The translations under genes and the position numbers were made by a program. 36,169 bases of DNA from Gemmatimonadota bacterium. GTDB taxonomy: Bacteria > Gemmatimonadota > Gemmatimonadetes > Gemmatimonadales > GWC2-71-9. Positions 35,728 to 36,169 of this stretch are shown in pieces (the stretch's first letter is position 1; every line of letters begins with the position of its first letter). Under the pieces are notes generated by a model. That model was not told where the DNA came from. It made no database searches and saw only the letters and a program-made list of their open reading frames with translations. The stretch covers positions 1-36,169 of the forward strand of contig QHTY01000147.1 in assembly GCA_003220985.1 (NCBI GenBank), written 5' to 3'.

Positions 35728-36169
35728 ACGTGCGTCGTGCGTCGTGCGTCGTCCTGTTGCTGGTCGCGCGCCCAGCATTGGCGCAGGATCCCTCCGGCAC
35801 CTGGCGTACACTCCACACGCAGCACTTTCGCGTCCATTTTCGGCCCGTCTATCGCGGGCGCGCCGTGGAAGCGGCGCGCGAAGCCGAGCGCGCGTACAGG
35901 CTGCTGTCGAGTGAGCTGCACCCACCGCGGGGCGTTATCGACGTGACGCTCTCTGACGACGTCGATGCGGCGAACGGCTTCACGACCGTCTTCCCGTCGA
36001 ATCGCTTCACGATTTTTCTCACCCCGCCGGTCACCGACCCCGGGTTGCAGAACTACGACAGCTGGGAACGACTCGTGATCGTGCACGAGTTGACGCATGT
36101 GTTCCATCTCGACCGATCCCGAGGACTGTGGGGGACGCTGCAATCGATATTCGGTCGCCTGCCCGGATT
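35724..36169 (+). CDS. Secreted HExxH zinc metalloprotease (peptidase MA-like), truncated at window end
   Basis: MNVRRASCVVLLLVARPALAQDPSGTWRTLHTQHFRVHF...WERLVIVHELTHVFHLDRSRG. Frame open to the window end, so missing from the ORF track. Confidence 0.8.
   Translation, partial: MNVRRASCVVLLLVARPALAQDPSGTWRTLHTQHFRVHFRPVYRGRAVEAAREAERAYRLLSSELHPPRGVIDVTLSDDVDAANGFTTVFPSNRFTIFLTPPVTDPGLQNYDSWERLVIVHELTHVFHLDRSRGLWGTLQSIFGRLPG
35730..35750 (+). repeat. Perfect heptamer tandem repeat (GTGCGTC)x3 in a signal-peptide coding region
   Basis: gtgcgtc gtgcgtc gtgcgtc directly after ATGAAC. Confidence 0.9.

Noticed and set aside
1-36169. tRNA, rRNA, CRISPR arrays, transposases or prophage genes
   Set aside because: None recognised on either strand by reading intergenic regions and ORF translations.

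Overview
This is a high-GC, densely packed chromosomal segment whose gene content resembles Gemmatimonadota (inference; no marker search was run). I see about 34 protein genes and no rRNA, tRNA, CRISPR or transposase. In order, they are: a truncated priA C-terminus; a LOR/SDH-type ornithine cyclodeaminase next to a pyruvoyl-dependent arginine decarboxylase; ccdA; a glycine-zipper lipoprotein; an NHS-family MFS transporter; a minus-strand sugar-oxidation operon (GMC oxidoreductase, gluconate-2-dehydrogenase subunit 3, Gfo/Idh/MocA, DUF1080); ggt; a murQ-anmK-nagZ recycling operon followed by a PQQ-like propeller; a GntP permease fused to a cyclase/KynB-like domain with gntK and a divergent short-form gnd; a DGPF/YCII protein; a HIT-GNAT fusion; several envelope and hypothetical proteins; a sugar isomerase; a serine hydrolase; a CocE/NonD hydrolase; and a minus-strand signalling operon (zinc-ribbon/double FHA, Ser/Thr kinase, PP2C phosphatase, FHA-TM-trypsin protease). 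The window ends in a truncated HExxH metalloprotease. The strongest leads are: (1) the FHA/kinase/phosphatase/periplasmic-protease module; (2) an 11-G tract just before the FHA stop codon, positioned so that a -1 shift fuses FHA to the kinase; (3) the permease-cyclase fusion with a lipobox-like junction; (4) recurrent period-7 micro-repeats in anmK and nagZ.
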